Assembly (NCBI RefSeq): GCF_010730745.1
Contig: NZ_AP022615.1
Coordinates: 1,674,001-1,738,000 of the forward strand
Source: Mycobacterium heidelbergense
Lineage (GTDB): Bacteria > Actinomycetota > Actinomycetes > Mycobacteriales > Mycobacteriaceae
Length of the DNA stretch: 64,000 bases
Direction: 5' to 3'
The notes below the pieces were generated by a model, which was not told where the DNA came from, did not search any database, and saw nothing but the letters and a program-made list of their open reading frames with translations. Made by a program: the position numbers and the translations under genes. Positions 41,582 to 49,563 of this stretch are shown here, in pieces (position 1 is the stretch's first letter; each line of letters begins with the position of its first letter).

Positions 41582-42559
41582 GTGTCAGAAGTAAGCACCG
41601 CTCGCGGGCCCATCGACACCACCGATCTCGGCGTGACGCTCATGCATGAGCACGTCTTCATCATGACCACCGAAATTGCCGAGAACTATCCGGAAGCCTG
41701 GGGCGACGAGGACAAGCGGGTGGCCGACGCGATCGCCCGGCTGGGCGAGCTCAAGTCGCGCGGCGTGGACACCATCGTCGACCTCACCGTGATCGGGTTG
41801 GGCCGCTACATTCCGCGCATCGCCCGGGTGGCGGCGGCCACCGAGCTGAATATCGTTGTGGCGACTGGCCTTTACACCTACAACGACGTGCCGTTCCGGT
41901 TCCATTACGAGGGCCCGGGCGGGCTGCTGGGCGGCCCGGAGATCATGACCGAGATGTTCGTCCGCGACATCGAGCAGGGCATCGCCGACACCGGCATCAA
42001 GGCGGGCATCCTCAAGTGCGCCACCGACGAACCCGGCATCACCCCGGGCGTCGAGCGCGTGCTGCGCGCCGTCGCCCAGGCGCACAAACGCACCGGGGTG
42101 CCGATCTCCACGCACACCCACGCCGGGCTGCGCCGCGGCCTGGAGCAGCAGCGCATCTTCGCCGAAGAGGGCGTCGACCTGAGCCGCGTGATCATCGGGC
42201 ATTCCGGTGACAGCACCGACGTCGGCTACCTCGAAGAGCTCATCGCCGCCGGCTCCTACCTCGGCATGGACCGGTTCGGCATCGACGTGATCCTGCCGTT
42301 CGAGGACCGAGTGAACATCGTGGCGACGATGTGCGAGCGTGGGCACGCCGACAAGATGGTGCTCTCGCACGACGCCAACTGCTACTTCGACGCCCTGCCC
42401 GAAGATCTGGTTCCCCAGATGGCGCCGAATTGGCATTACCTGCATATCCACAACGACGTGATCCCCGCGCTCAAGCAGCGCGGCGTCACCGACGAGCAGC
42501 TGCACACCATGCTCGTTGACAACCCTCGCCGCATCTTCGAAAGACAGGGCGCGTATTGA
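41582..42559 (+). CDS. php: Phosphotriesterase-like lactonase (PHP)
   Basis: A 325-residue amidohydrolase-fold enzyme homologous to Rv0230c. All metal ligands can be placed: His22 and His24 in MHEHVF, the carboxylated Lys145 in GILKCATDE, His178 in STHTHAG, His207 in IGHSGDS and Asp264 in SHDANC. Phosphotriesterase-like lactonases hydrolyse lactones, including acyl-homoserine lactones, and show weak organophosphate activity. GTG start at 41582 gives the family length. Divergent from fadE4 across 161 bases with no clear operator. Confidence 0.93.
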   Translation: MSEVSTARGPIDTTDLGVTLMHEHVFIMTTEIAENYPEAWGDEDKRVADAIARLGELKSRGVDTIVDLTVIGLGRYIPRIARVAAATELNIVVATGLYTYNDVPFRFHYEGPGGLLGGPEIMTEMFVRDIEQGIADTGIKAGILKCATDEPGITPGVERVLRAVAQAHKRTGVPISTHTHAGLRRGLEQQRIFAEEGVDLSRVIIGHSGDSTDVGYLEELIAAGSYLGMDRFGIDVILPFEDRVNIVATMCERGHADKMVLSHDANCYFDALPEDLVPQMAPNWHYLHIHNDVIPALKQRGVTDEQLHTMLVDNPRRIFERQGAY

Positions 42560-42590
42560 GTGAGCCGGCGCTCGGCGGTCTGCGCCGAGA

Positions 42591-43805
42591 TCATGGCGCG
42601 ATGGCATCCGCCTCAGCATCGATGGCCCGAGGCGTTTCGACAGGCTTGTGCTGCCGCTCCCAGCGACGCAGCGCCTCCCGGCAGGGCGACTCGACCAGGC
42701 CGTAGCTAACCGCGGCGATCGCCCAGCCGAAGACCAGCGTCAACACCAGCACCATCGGCATCCGGCCCGTGAACGGGAAAACCCCGAGCACCGGGAACAC
42801 CATCGCCAAGGCGGCCAGGTGCCATATGAACAGACCGTAGGACCAACGCCCCAAGGTCACCATGCCGGTGGTGCCCAGCACCCGGTGTGGCGTGTCAACT
42901 CGATCCAGCACCAAGGGGGCGACCAGCGCGAACGCCACCAGTGAGCCCATCGCCGTCTTCACCGCGAACTGTGCGGCGGTGCCGGGAACGAGGCCCTCGG
43001 GACCGGCCAGCGGCGACGCCGCCACCAGGAAGGCCAGCACGGCGACGACGGCCATCACCATCCGTCGCCGCGCCAACACGTGCGGCAAGCCAACGGGGCT
43101 GTGCACCCACTCCGCCAGCAGCATGCCGGCCGCGAACCAGGAAAAGAACGCCGGCGGCCAGTTCAGCGGGTTGATACCCGGACCGGCATGCGCAAAAGGC
43201 ACCCAGCCCCAGGCCCAGCTGAGGGCCGCGAGCGTGGCGATCGCCGGCACCCGCGCGCCGACGGGGAGGCGTCGCGCCAGCAACGCCAGGACCGGCAACG
43301 CCAGGTAGAAGCTGACCTCGACGGACAGGCTCCACATCTGCGTCAGGCCACCCGTCAGGGTGAGCGGCACATAGATCTGGGTGAGCGTCAGGTTGGCCAA
43401 CCACACCGTCGGGCTGGCGTGATCCGCGTCGGGCAGCAGGGTCAGGATCACGACGACGGCCACCACATAGGCCGGCATGATGCGCACGACCCTCGACCGT
43501 AGGTAGTGACCCGTGCGCGGACGCGGCCCCAAATCCCGCGCCGCCGCCGCGTGCCCGCGCCATAACAGGAATCCCGACAACGCGAAGAACACCGCCACGG
43601 CCAGGTCGAAGCGGCCGAACAGCCGTCCGGCGACACCGCAGGAGTGTCCGGTCTGGAAGGCGACGTGCGTGACGACCACGCCCATGGCCGCGCACGCGCG
43701 CATCCCCTCCACGGCGGGCAGGAAGCTGCGGGCCCCGCCCACCTGCTGGCCATCGGTCACCACCACAGTGTGCCCGGCGTCTACGCCCCGGAATCGCCCG
43801 GGCAA
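42591..43805 (-). CDS. Acyltransferase 3 (OafA-type) membrane protein
   Basis: A 404-residue membrane acyltransferase, homologous to Rv0228. It starts the core with FLPAVEGMRACAAMGVVVTH, whose arginine and histidine are typical of the family, and contains about ten hydrophobic segments. Members transfer acyl groups to sugars, lipids or antibiotics at the membrane; the acceptor here is unknown. The TTG at 43805 gives the longest product; GTG codons at residues 14-16 are alternative starts and could be the real ones. Convergent with php. Confidence 0.85.
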   Translation of the reverse strand: MPGRFRGVDAGHTVVVTDGQQVGGARSFLPAVEGMRACAAMGVVVTHVAFQTGHSCGVAGRLFGRFDLAVAVFFALSGFLLWRGHAAAARDLGPRPRTGHYLRSRVVRIMPAYVVAVVVILTLLPDADHASPTVWLANLTLTQIYVPLTLTGGLTQMWSLSVEVSFYLALPVLALLARRLPVGARVPAIATLAALSWAWGWVPFAHAGPGINPLNWPPAFFSWFAAGMLLAEWVHSPVGLPHVLARRRMVMAVVAVLAFLVAASPLAGPEGLVPGTAAQFAVKTAMGSLVAFALVAPLVLDRVDTPHRVLGTTGMVTLGRWSYGLFIWHLAALAMVFPVLGVFPFTGRMPMVLVLTLVFGWAIAAVSYGLVESPCREALRRWERQHKPVETPRAIDAEADAIAP

Positions 43806-43820
43806 AGCGACGCGAGGTGC

Positions 43821-43837
43821 GTAAGCCGGGGCCTTAC
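43821..43837. promoter_or_regulatory. Inverted repeat in the divergent acyltransferase / DUF3068 promoter region
   Basis: GTAAG (43821-43825) and CTTAC (43833-43837) flank CCGGGGC, which is itself nearly symmetric. A TAGGGT sequence at 43848-43853 could be a -10 element for the plus-strand gene. It is a candidate operator in a 117-base divergent gap. Confidence 0.35.
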
Positions 43838-43922
43838 ATTCTGCTGTTAGGGTCGAACGGGTTTGCCTCGCTGCTTGATCAGGTCGGAGCGGGGCAAAAA
43901 GCCATTAGGAGGGCACAGCAAC

Positions 43923-45197
43923 GTGAACCGCGCAGTCATGTTGCGCTTCGCCGCATGCGCAGTCATCGGACTCGGAGCCGCCCTGCTGATCGCCGCGCTG
44001 TTGCTGTCGACGTACACCAGCAGCAGGATCACCAAGATCCCGCTGGACATCGACGCCACGTTGACCAGTGACGGCTCCGGGACCGCGCTCGACAGCGCGT
44101 CGTTGGCCACCGACCACATCGTCATCAACCAGAACGTGCCGCTGGTGTCCCAGCAGCAGGTCACCGTCGAGTCGCCCGCCAACGCCGACGTCGTCACGCT
44201 GCAGGCCGGCACCTCGGTCCGGCGCACCGACAAGCAAAAGGACAGCGGACTGCTGCTGGCGATCGTCGACACCGTCACCCTCAACCGCAAGACGGCGATG
44301 GCCGTCTCCGACGACACCCACACCGGCGGCTCAGTGCAAAAGCCGCGCACCTTCGGCGACGAGAACCCGCCCACCGCGATCCCGCTGCGGCACGACGGGC
44401 TGTCCTACCGGTTCCCGTTCCACACCGAAAAGAAGACGTACCCCTACTTCGACCCGATCGCGCAGAAGCCGTTCGACGTCAACTACGACACCCAAGAGGA
44501 CGTCAACGGTTTGACCACGTACCGCTTCACCCAGAACGTCGGCTACGACCCGGACGGCAAGCTGGCGGCCCCGGTCGTGTACCCGTCGCTGTACCCCGGC
44601 AACGAGGACGGCAAGGTCACCGCGTCCGCCGCGATGTGGGGTGTGCAGGGCGATCCCGGCGAGCAGGTCACCATGACCCGCTACTACGCGGCGCAGCGGA
44701 CCTTCTGGGTGGACCCGGTGTCGGGCACCATCGTCAAGCAGACCGAGCACGCCAACCACTACTTCGCCCGCGATCCGCTCAAGCCGGAGGTGACGCTGGC
44801 CGATTACAAGGTCACCTCCACCGAAGACACCGTCGAATCCCAGGTCAACTCGGCCCGCGACGAGCGCGACCGGTTGGCGCTGTGGTCGCGGGTGCTGCCG
44901 ATCACGTTCACCGCGGTCGGGTTGATCGCGCTGGTCGGCGGCGGGTTGCTCGCCTCGTTCAGCCTGCGGACCGAGAGCGCGCTGACCGACCCCGGCCTGG
45001 ACCGTGGCGAGGAGTTCTTCGGCCGCGGCGGGCCCGAAGAGCCGGTGCCCGGCGCCGAAGCCGAGACCGAGAAGCTGCCCACGCAGCGCCCCGCCGCGCA
45101 CGAAGATCCCGGCCCCGACGCGCCCACTTTGGGGCCCGACGAGCCGCCCGAGTCGGGACCCGAGCCGAATCCGCCCGGCCCGCCCGAACGGGAATAG
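43923..45197 (+). CDS. DUF3068 (porin PorA-like) membrane protein (Rv0227c)
   Basis: A 424-residue protein with one N-terminal membrane segment (AVIGLGAALLIAALLLST, about residues 14-32), a large extracytoplasmic domain, and a second hydrophobic helix near residues 320-345. The last 70 residues are Pro/Glu-rich and face the cytoplasm. The architecture fits the DUF3068 family of actinobacterial envelope proteins. GTG at 43923 with AGGAGGG upstream was chosen over an open ATG at 43863. Homologous to Rv0227c. It directly precedes another membrane protein gene and may share its transcript. Confidence 0.85.
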   Translation: MNRAVMLRFAACAVIGLGAALLIAALLLSTYTSSRITKIPLDIDATLTSDGSGTALDSASLATDHIVINQNVPLVSQQQVTVESPANADVVTLQAGTSVRRTDKQKDSGLLLAIVDTVTLNRKTAMAVSDDTHTGGSVQKPRTFGDENPPTAIPLRHDGLSYRFPFHTEKKTYPYFDPIAQKPFDVNYDTQEDVNGLTTYRFTQNVGYDPDGKLAAPVVYPSLYPGNEDGKVTASAAMWGVQGDPGEQVTMTRYYAAQRTFWVDPVSGTIVKQTEHANHYFARDPLKPEVTLADYKVTSTEDTVESQVNSARDERDRLALWSRVLPITFTAVGLIALVGGGLLASFSLRTESALTDPGLDRGEEFFGRGGPEEPVPGAEAETEKLPTQRPAAHEDPGPDAPTLGPDEPPESGPEPNPPGPPERE

Positions 45198-45218
45198 CCC
45201 GGCTCGGATGCGTTAACC

Positions 45219-46922
45219 GTGCGGTGGACCCGACCGGGGTATGCGCTGCTGTTGGCGCTCCTGGTGGTTGGGCCGCTCCTGCGGCCGGGGTACCTGCTGT
45301 TGCGCGACGCGGTGTCGACGCCGCGGTCGTATCTGTCCGATAGCGCCCTGGGGCTGACGTCGGCGCCGCGGGCGACGCCGCAGGATTTCGCGGTGGCGTT
45401 GGCGTCGCATCTGGTCGACGGCGGCATCGTGGTCAAGGCGCTGCTCGTCGCGGGCCTGTGGCTCGCGGGATGGGGTGCGGCCCGGCTGGTGGCGGCGGCG
45501 CTGCCCTGCGCGGGCGCGCCCGGCGAGTTCGTCGCGACCACGCTGGCGATCTGGAATCCCTTTGTCGCCGAACGGCTTCTGCAGGGGCATTGGAGCCTGC
45601 TGGTCGGCTACGGCTGCCTGCCCTGGATTGCGACGGCGATGCTGAGGCTGCGATCCGGGGACGGCGGCGGGTTTTTCGCCCTGGCGTTCTGGATGGCGCT
45701 GGCCGGGCTGACCCCGACCGGCCTGCTGCTGGCCGCGACGGTCGCGCTGGTGTGTGTGGCCGTCCCGGTTGAGGGCCCGGGTGAGCCCCGACCGCGCTGG
45801 CTGTGCGCCGCGGCGGCGTTGGGCTTGGGCGCCGCGCTGGTGGCGGCGCTACCCTGGCTGACGGCGTCGGCGATGGGCGCGTCGTTGACGGCGCACGCGC
45901 CGGCAAGCGCGCCCGGGGTGAGCGCGTTCGCGCCGCGCGCCGAGCCCGGTCTGGGCACGCTCGCCAGCCTGGCCAGCCTCGGCGGGATCTGGAACGGCGA
46001 CGCCGTACCGGCTTCGCGGGCAACGCTTTTCGCGGTGTCGTCGGCCGTGGTGCTGCTGGGCGTGGTGGCGGCCGGGTTGCCGACGGTGGCGCGTCGTCCG
46101 GCCGCGGTGCCGCTGCTGGTGCTGGCGGTGGTGTCGGTGTTGGTGCCGGCGGCGCTGGCCACCGGCCCGGGTCTAGGGGCGCTGCGGGCGGTGATCGACG
46201 CCGTACCCGGCCTCGGGGTGCTGCGCGACGGGCAGAAGTGGGTGGCACTGGCGGTGCCGGGGTACACGCTGGCGGGCGCAGGCGCCGTGGTGACGCTGCG
46301 ACGCTGGTTGCGGCCCGCGCTGACGGCGCTGGTCTGCTGCCTCGCGCTGATCCTGGCGCTGCCGGACCTGGCCTGGGGCGTGTGGGGCAGGGTGTCGCCG
46401 GTGCGCTACCCGCCCGGGTGGGCCGCGGTCGCGGCGGCGATCAACGCCGATCCGCGGACGGTGGCGGTGTTGCCGGCCGGCACCATGCGGCGGTTCTCCT
46501 GGTCCGGCCCCGCGCCGCTGCTCGATCCGCTGCCCCGCTGGGTGCGCGCCGACGTGCTGACCACCGGTGACCTGCCCATCTCCGGGGTCGTCGTCCCCGG
46601 GGAGGGCAAGCACGCCCGGGCCGTGCAGGACTTGCTCCTGGCGGGGCCGGATCCCGCCGACCTGGCCCCGGCCGGCATCGGGTGGCTGGTCGTCGAATCG
46701 GACAGCGCGGGTGACATGGGCGCGGCGGCCCGCACGCTGGACGCGCTGACGCCGGTCTACCGCGACGACGAGTTCGCGCTGTATCGGATCGGCGGCGACA
46801 CCCCCGGCGTCTCTTCCACCCGTCGTGGTGCGACGATCGTCGCGCACCTGGCGTGGCTGGCGGTGCTGATCGTGGGCGCAGTGGTCTGCGTCTGGCGGCG
46901 CCTGGCTAGACCACGCCGCTGA
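45219..46922 (+). CDS. Large integral membrane protein, GT-C-like (Rv0226c)
   Basis: A 567-residue protein with about 12 hydrophobic segments and long Gly/Ala-rich loops, homologous to Rv0226c. It starts at GTG 45219 (MRWTRPGYALLLALLVVGPLL) 21 bases after the DUF3068 gene. Features such as ATLAIWNPFVAERLLQGHWSLLVGYG resemble GT-C membrane glycosyltransferases including the N-terminal half of AftD, but no definite catalytic motif is identified. It is probably an envelope polysaccharide enzyme or transporter. It is followed by a small-RNA candidate. Confidence 0.78.
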   Translation: MRWTRPGYALLLALLVVGPLLRPGYLLLRDAVSTPRSYLSDSALGLTSAPRATPQDFAVALASHLVDGGIVVKALLVAGLWLAGWGAARLVAAALPCAGAPGEFVATTLAIWNPFVAERLLQGHWSLLVGYGCLPWIATAMLRLRSGDGGGFFALAFWMALAGLTPTGLLLAATVALVCVAVPVEGPGEPRPRWLCAAAALGLGAALVAALPWLTASAMGASLTAHAPASAPGVSAFAPRAEPGLGTLASLASLGGIWNGDAVPASRATLFAVSSAVVLLGVVAAGLPTVARRPAAVPLLVLAVVSVLVPAALATGPGLGALRAVIDAVPGLGVLRDGQKWVALAVPGYTLAGAGAVVTLRRWLRPALTALVCCLALILALPDLAWGVWGRVSPVRYPPGWAAVAAAINADPRTVAVLPAGTMRRFSWSGPAPLLDPLPRWVRADVLTTGDLPISGVVVPGEGKHARAVQDLLLAGPDPADLAPAGIGWLVVESDSAGDMGAAARTLDALTPVYRDDEFALYRIGGDTPGVSSTRRGATIVAHLAWLAVLIVGAVVCVWRRLARPRR

Positions 46923-46967
46923 CTTCGCCGAGGATCAAGTCTCGCGGTGTGCCGCGGCATGCACGCG

Positions 46968-46997
46968 ATGAGACCAGCCGGTGACCCTTGTTATGCT
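46968..46997 (+). promoter_or_regulatory. SigA-like promoter in the Rv0226c-Rv0225 convergent gap
   Basis: TATGCT at 46992-46997 is a good -10 element. ATGAGA at 46968-46973 matches TTGACA in four of six positions with an 18-base spacer. It points away from the end of the membrane protein gene and towards a stem-loop with a T-tract, but no coding gene follows on that strand before 48404. Confidence 0.45.
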
Positions 46998-47002
46998 GGG
47001 TG

Positions 47003-47095
47003 CGAGCAAGGATCCGGCTCTCCGGGCTGATAAGCCTCGACAGTCGGTCTGGCCCCTCGGTGTAGCTACGGCAGCCAGGGGCTGCTCTTCTTTTT
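47003..47095 (+). ncRNA. Candidate small RNA (about 93 nt)
   Basis: Between two convergent genes there is a promoter-like pair (46968-46997), about 70 bases with local stems (GGCT-GATA-AGCC; CCCCT paired with AGGGG around 47053-47081), and a classic terminator ending TCTTCTTTTT. That arrangement is typical of a free-standing sRNA. It is not part of a coding frame. I do not recognise it as a named RNA family. It could instead be only the terminator of the upstream membrane protein gene. Confidence 0.45.
47071..47095 (+). terminator. Rho-independent terminator
   Basis: GCAGCC (47071-47076) and GGCTGC (47080-47085) pair perfectly around AGG and are followed by TCTTCTTTTT. A stem with a real T-tract is rare in mycobacteria. 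It stops transcription in the plus direction, for the upstream membrane protein gene or for the proposed small RNA. Confidence 0.8.
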
Positions 47096-47119
47096 GGGGG
47101 GCTTTTGGCACAGGCCCCG

Positions 47120-48292
47120 TTAGACCACGCCGCTGACCATGCGGCCGGCGTGCACCGCCTCCAGCACGCCGCGCATCGCGTCGGCGCTTTGGCGCCAGGA
47201 GAACTCGCCGCTGCGCATCTGCGCCTTGGTGCCGAGCTGATCGCGCAGCACCGGATCCGTAAGCAGTTCCTCAAGGCGATCCACCAGCTCGGCGCGATCG
47301 TCTACCAAGATCCCGGTCACCCCGTCGACGATCGAATCGGACAGGCCGCCCGAGGATCGGTAGCCGATGGTCGGCACCCGATGCTGGGCCGCCTCGACGA
47401 CCGCCAGGCCCCAGCCCTCTTTGCGCGACGGCAGCAGGTGCACCCAGGAGCTTTGCAGCACATGGTGTTTGGTCAGGTCGTCGACGTGGCCGTGGAAGGT
47501 CACCGCGTCGGAAATGCCGAGCCGGTGCGCGTGGTCGACGAGCCGCTGCCGCCACCACCCACCCCCGACGACGTCGAGATGCAAACCGGGTATCCCCGGC
47601 CGCAGCGCCGCCACCGCGTCCAGGGCGTCCTCAATCTGCTTGTGCGGCACCAGCCTTGAGAGCACCACCACCCGCGGCGCTGCCGACCGCGGGCCGGACA
47701 TCGACAGCACCGGCGCCTCGTCAAGGCCGTTGCGCACCACCGCGATCCGCCCGTCGTCGACACCGAGCGCGACCAGATCGCGGGCCGACGGCAGCGACAC
47801 CGTCACGTACTGGCTGCGGCGGTTCACCCGCGGCGACAAGCTCGACTCGACAAACCAGCCCAGCCGGCCCAGCACCGGCCCGGCCACCGGCCACTGCTCG
47901 CGGTGGCAATGGTGCACCAGCACCACGACCCGTCGGCCATACACCAACCGGGCCAGGAACGGCAGGCCGTTCTGGCTGTCGACGACGACGTCGGGCCGCA
48001 CGCGCCGCAGCGGTCCGAGCCCGAACCGGGCCAAGGCCATCGCCAGCAGCGCCCACACGTACACCGAGTAGTGCCCGCCCGCGCGGCTGATCCGCACGCC
48101 GTCGACGACGTCGCGTCGTGGCGCTCCGGGATAGCGGGCGGTGCGCAGCGTGACGGCGACGCCCGACGCGGCCAGCTGCGCGCCGATGCGCTGCAAGTAG
48201 GTTTCGCTGCCGCCGCCCTGGGGGTGCCCGGTGTCGCGCCAGCACAGCAGCAATACCGAGCTCAGACCGCGTTCACGCTCTGTGGCAGGCAT
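47120..48292 (-). CDS. GT-B glycosyltransferase, family 4-like (Rv0225)
   Basis: A 390-residue cytoplasmic glycosyltransferase. The N-terminal acceptor domain starts VLLLCWRDTGHPQGGGSETYLQRI (glycine-rich loop with GGSE), and the donor domain carries EGWGLAVVEAAQHRVPTIGY, the E-x7-E nucleotide-sugar motif of GT4 enzymes. It probably adds a sugar to an envelope lipid or polysaccharide; donor and acceptor are unknown. The ATG at 48292 (MPATERERGL) was chosen by family length; the frame is open upstream. Homologous to Rv0225. Confidence 0.85.
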   Translation of the reverse strand: MPATERERGLSSVLLLCWRDTGHPQGGGSETYLQRIGAQLAASGVAVTLRTARYPGAPRRDVVDGVRISRAGGHYSVYVWALLAMALARFGLGPLRRVRPDVVVDSQNGLPFLARLVYGRRVVVLVHHCHREQWPVAGPVLGRLGWFVESSLSPRVNRRSQYVTVSLPSARDLVALGVDDGRIAVVRNGLDEAPVLSMSGPRSAAPRVVVLSRLVPHKQIEDALDAVAALRPGIPGLHLDVVGGGWWRQRLVDHAHRLGISDAVTFHGHVDDLTKHHVLQSSWVHLLPSRKEGWGLAVVEAAQHRVPTIGYRSSGGLSDSIVDGVTGILVDDRAELVDRLEELLTDPVLRDQLGTKAQMRSGEFSWRQSADAMRGVLEAVHAGRMVSGVV

Positions 48293-48403
48293 CGGTCGGT
48301 AGCTTAGCCTGGCGACGATGAGCGTCCTGTCGGGGTATCTCTGGCCCTTTACCATGAGATTGACTTGACGGGTAGCGAACCATGGTGAGGAAGGGGGGTT
48401 GCA

Positions 48404-48589
48404 ATGGCGCGGAAGCCTATGCCGGTCCCGCGGCCTGGTGATCGTGTACGAATCCGCTTCGGAGCACATACCGTCGACGGAGTCGTAACGAGCGTCCGCG
48501 GTAACCACCTTCACGTGAGCGTGATGATCAATGGGGCAGACGATCCGATCGACCGATTCATTCGGGCCGACGACCTAGTCCCTGCCTGA
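48404..48589 (+). CDS. Small basic protein of unknown function
   Basis: A 61-residue protein with a strong ribosome-binding site (GAGGAAGGGGGG) before ATG 48404. It begins MARKPMPVPRPGDRVRIRFG and continues as a likely small beta-barrel (VDGVVTSVRGNHLHVSVMING), a layout like SH3- or KOW-type folds. No signal or membrane segment. It is divergent from the glycosyltransferase gene and followed by a hairpin. Function not recognised. The good start and codon use support it as real. Confidence 0.7.
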   Translation: MARKPMPVPRPGDRVRIRFGAHTVDGVVTSVRGNHLHVSVMINGADDPIDRFIRADDLVPA

Positions 48590-48601
48590 GTTGGTTGTTA
48601 C

Positions 48602-48619
48602 CCCCGCCACCGTGCGGGG
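48602..48619 (+). terminator. Hairpin after the 61-aa gene
   Basis: CCCCGC and GCGGGG flank CACCGT, 12 bases after the stop codon of the small gene. There is no T-tract, so termination would be weak or factor-dependent. It separates the small gene from the methyltransferase gene. Confidence 0.5.
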
Positions 48620-48680
48620 ACCGAAGCGCCGCGACTCGACACTGCGTCCCACACCGTCTAAATCTGCGTAGGGTTGGCCG

Positions 48681-49448
48681 GTGGCGGTCACCGAGCTGTT
48701 TGCGCGGCGCGCGACCCTGGGCCGCTCGCTGCGCCTGCTGTCGGAGTTCCGTTACGAGCGGCCGGACCCGGCGCGGTTCTATCGCTTCCTGGCGTCCGAC
48801 ACCGCGGCGATGGTGGCTGACCTGTGGCTGGCCGCCCACGGAGAGCCCCCTTCCGGGCGGACGCTGCTCGACGTCGGCGGCGGGCCGGGATATTTCGCGT
48901 CGGCCTTTTCCGATGCCGGCGTCCGGTATATCGGCGTGGAGCCCGACCCTAGCGAAATGCACTCCGCCGGAACGGCTTTCGAGCGCGAGCCGGGCACGTT
49001 CGTCCGGGCGTCGGGCATGGCGCTGCCCTTCGCCGACGACTCGGTGGACATCTGCCTGTCGTCCAACGTCGCCGAACACGTGCCGCGGCCCTGGCGGCTC
49101 GGCGCCGAGATGCTGCGGGTGACCAGGCCGGGCGGGCTGGCCGTGCTGTCCTATACCGTCTGGCTGGGCCCGTTCGGTGGCCACGAGATGGGCCTGACCC
49201 ACTACCTCGGCGGCGAGCGCGCCGCCGCCCGGTACGCCCGCAAACACGGCCGTCCGCCGAAAAACAACTATGGGTCGTCGTTGTTCGCGGTGTCCGCGGC
49301 CGACGGCCTGACCTGGGCCGCCAGCACCGGCGCCTTGGTTGCCGCATTTCCCCGCTACCACCCCCGATGGGCGTGGTGGCTGACGTCGGTGCCGGCGCTG
49401 CGGGAGTTCGTGGTGAGCAATCTCGTGCTGGTGCTCCGGCCGCGATGA
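48681..49448 (+). CDS. SAM-dependent methyltransferase (Rv0224c)
   Basis: A 255-residue class I methyltransferase with the SAM-binding motif LLDVGGGPGYFASAFSDAG (residues about 57-75), the acidic residue in IGVEPD, and a second motif MALPFADDSVDICLSSNVAEH. GTG start at 48681. Homologous to Rv0224c. The family resembles UbiE/Menaquinone-type and small-molecule methyltransferases; the substrate is unknown. It precedes the aldehyde dehydrogenase gene in the same direction, with about 115 bases between them. Confidence 0.87.
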   Translation: MAVTELFARRATLGRSLRLLSEFRYERPDPARFYRFLASDTAAMVADLWLAAHGEPPSGRTLLDVGGGPGYFASAFSDAGVRYIGVEPDPSEMHSAGTAFEREPGTFVRASGMALPFADDSVDICLSSNVAEHVPRPWRLGAEMLRVTRPGGLAVLSYTVWLGPFGGHEMGLTHYLGGERAAARYARKHGRPPKNNYGSSLFAVSAADGLTWAASTGALVAAFPRYHPRWAWWLTSVPALREFVVSNLVLVLRPR

Positions 49449-49563
49449 AACATGTTCTCGTTTTGCCCCGGCTTGGGTAGGGTGGCGCCATGCCCGCCGA
49501 CACGATGCAGTGGGGGCACCTCCCGCTTGCGGGGGACGGAGCGATGAGGAGGAATGGCGGAAT

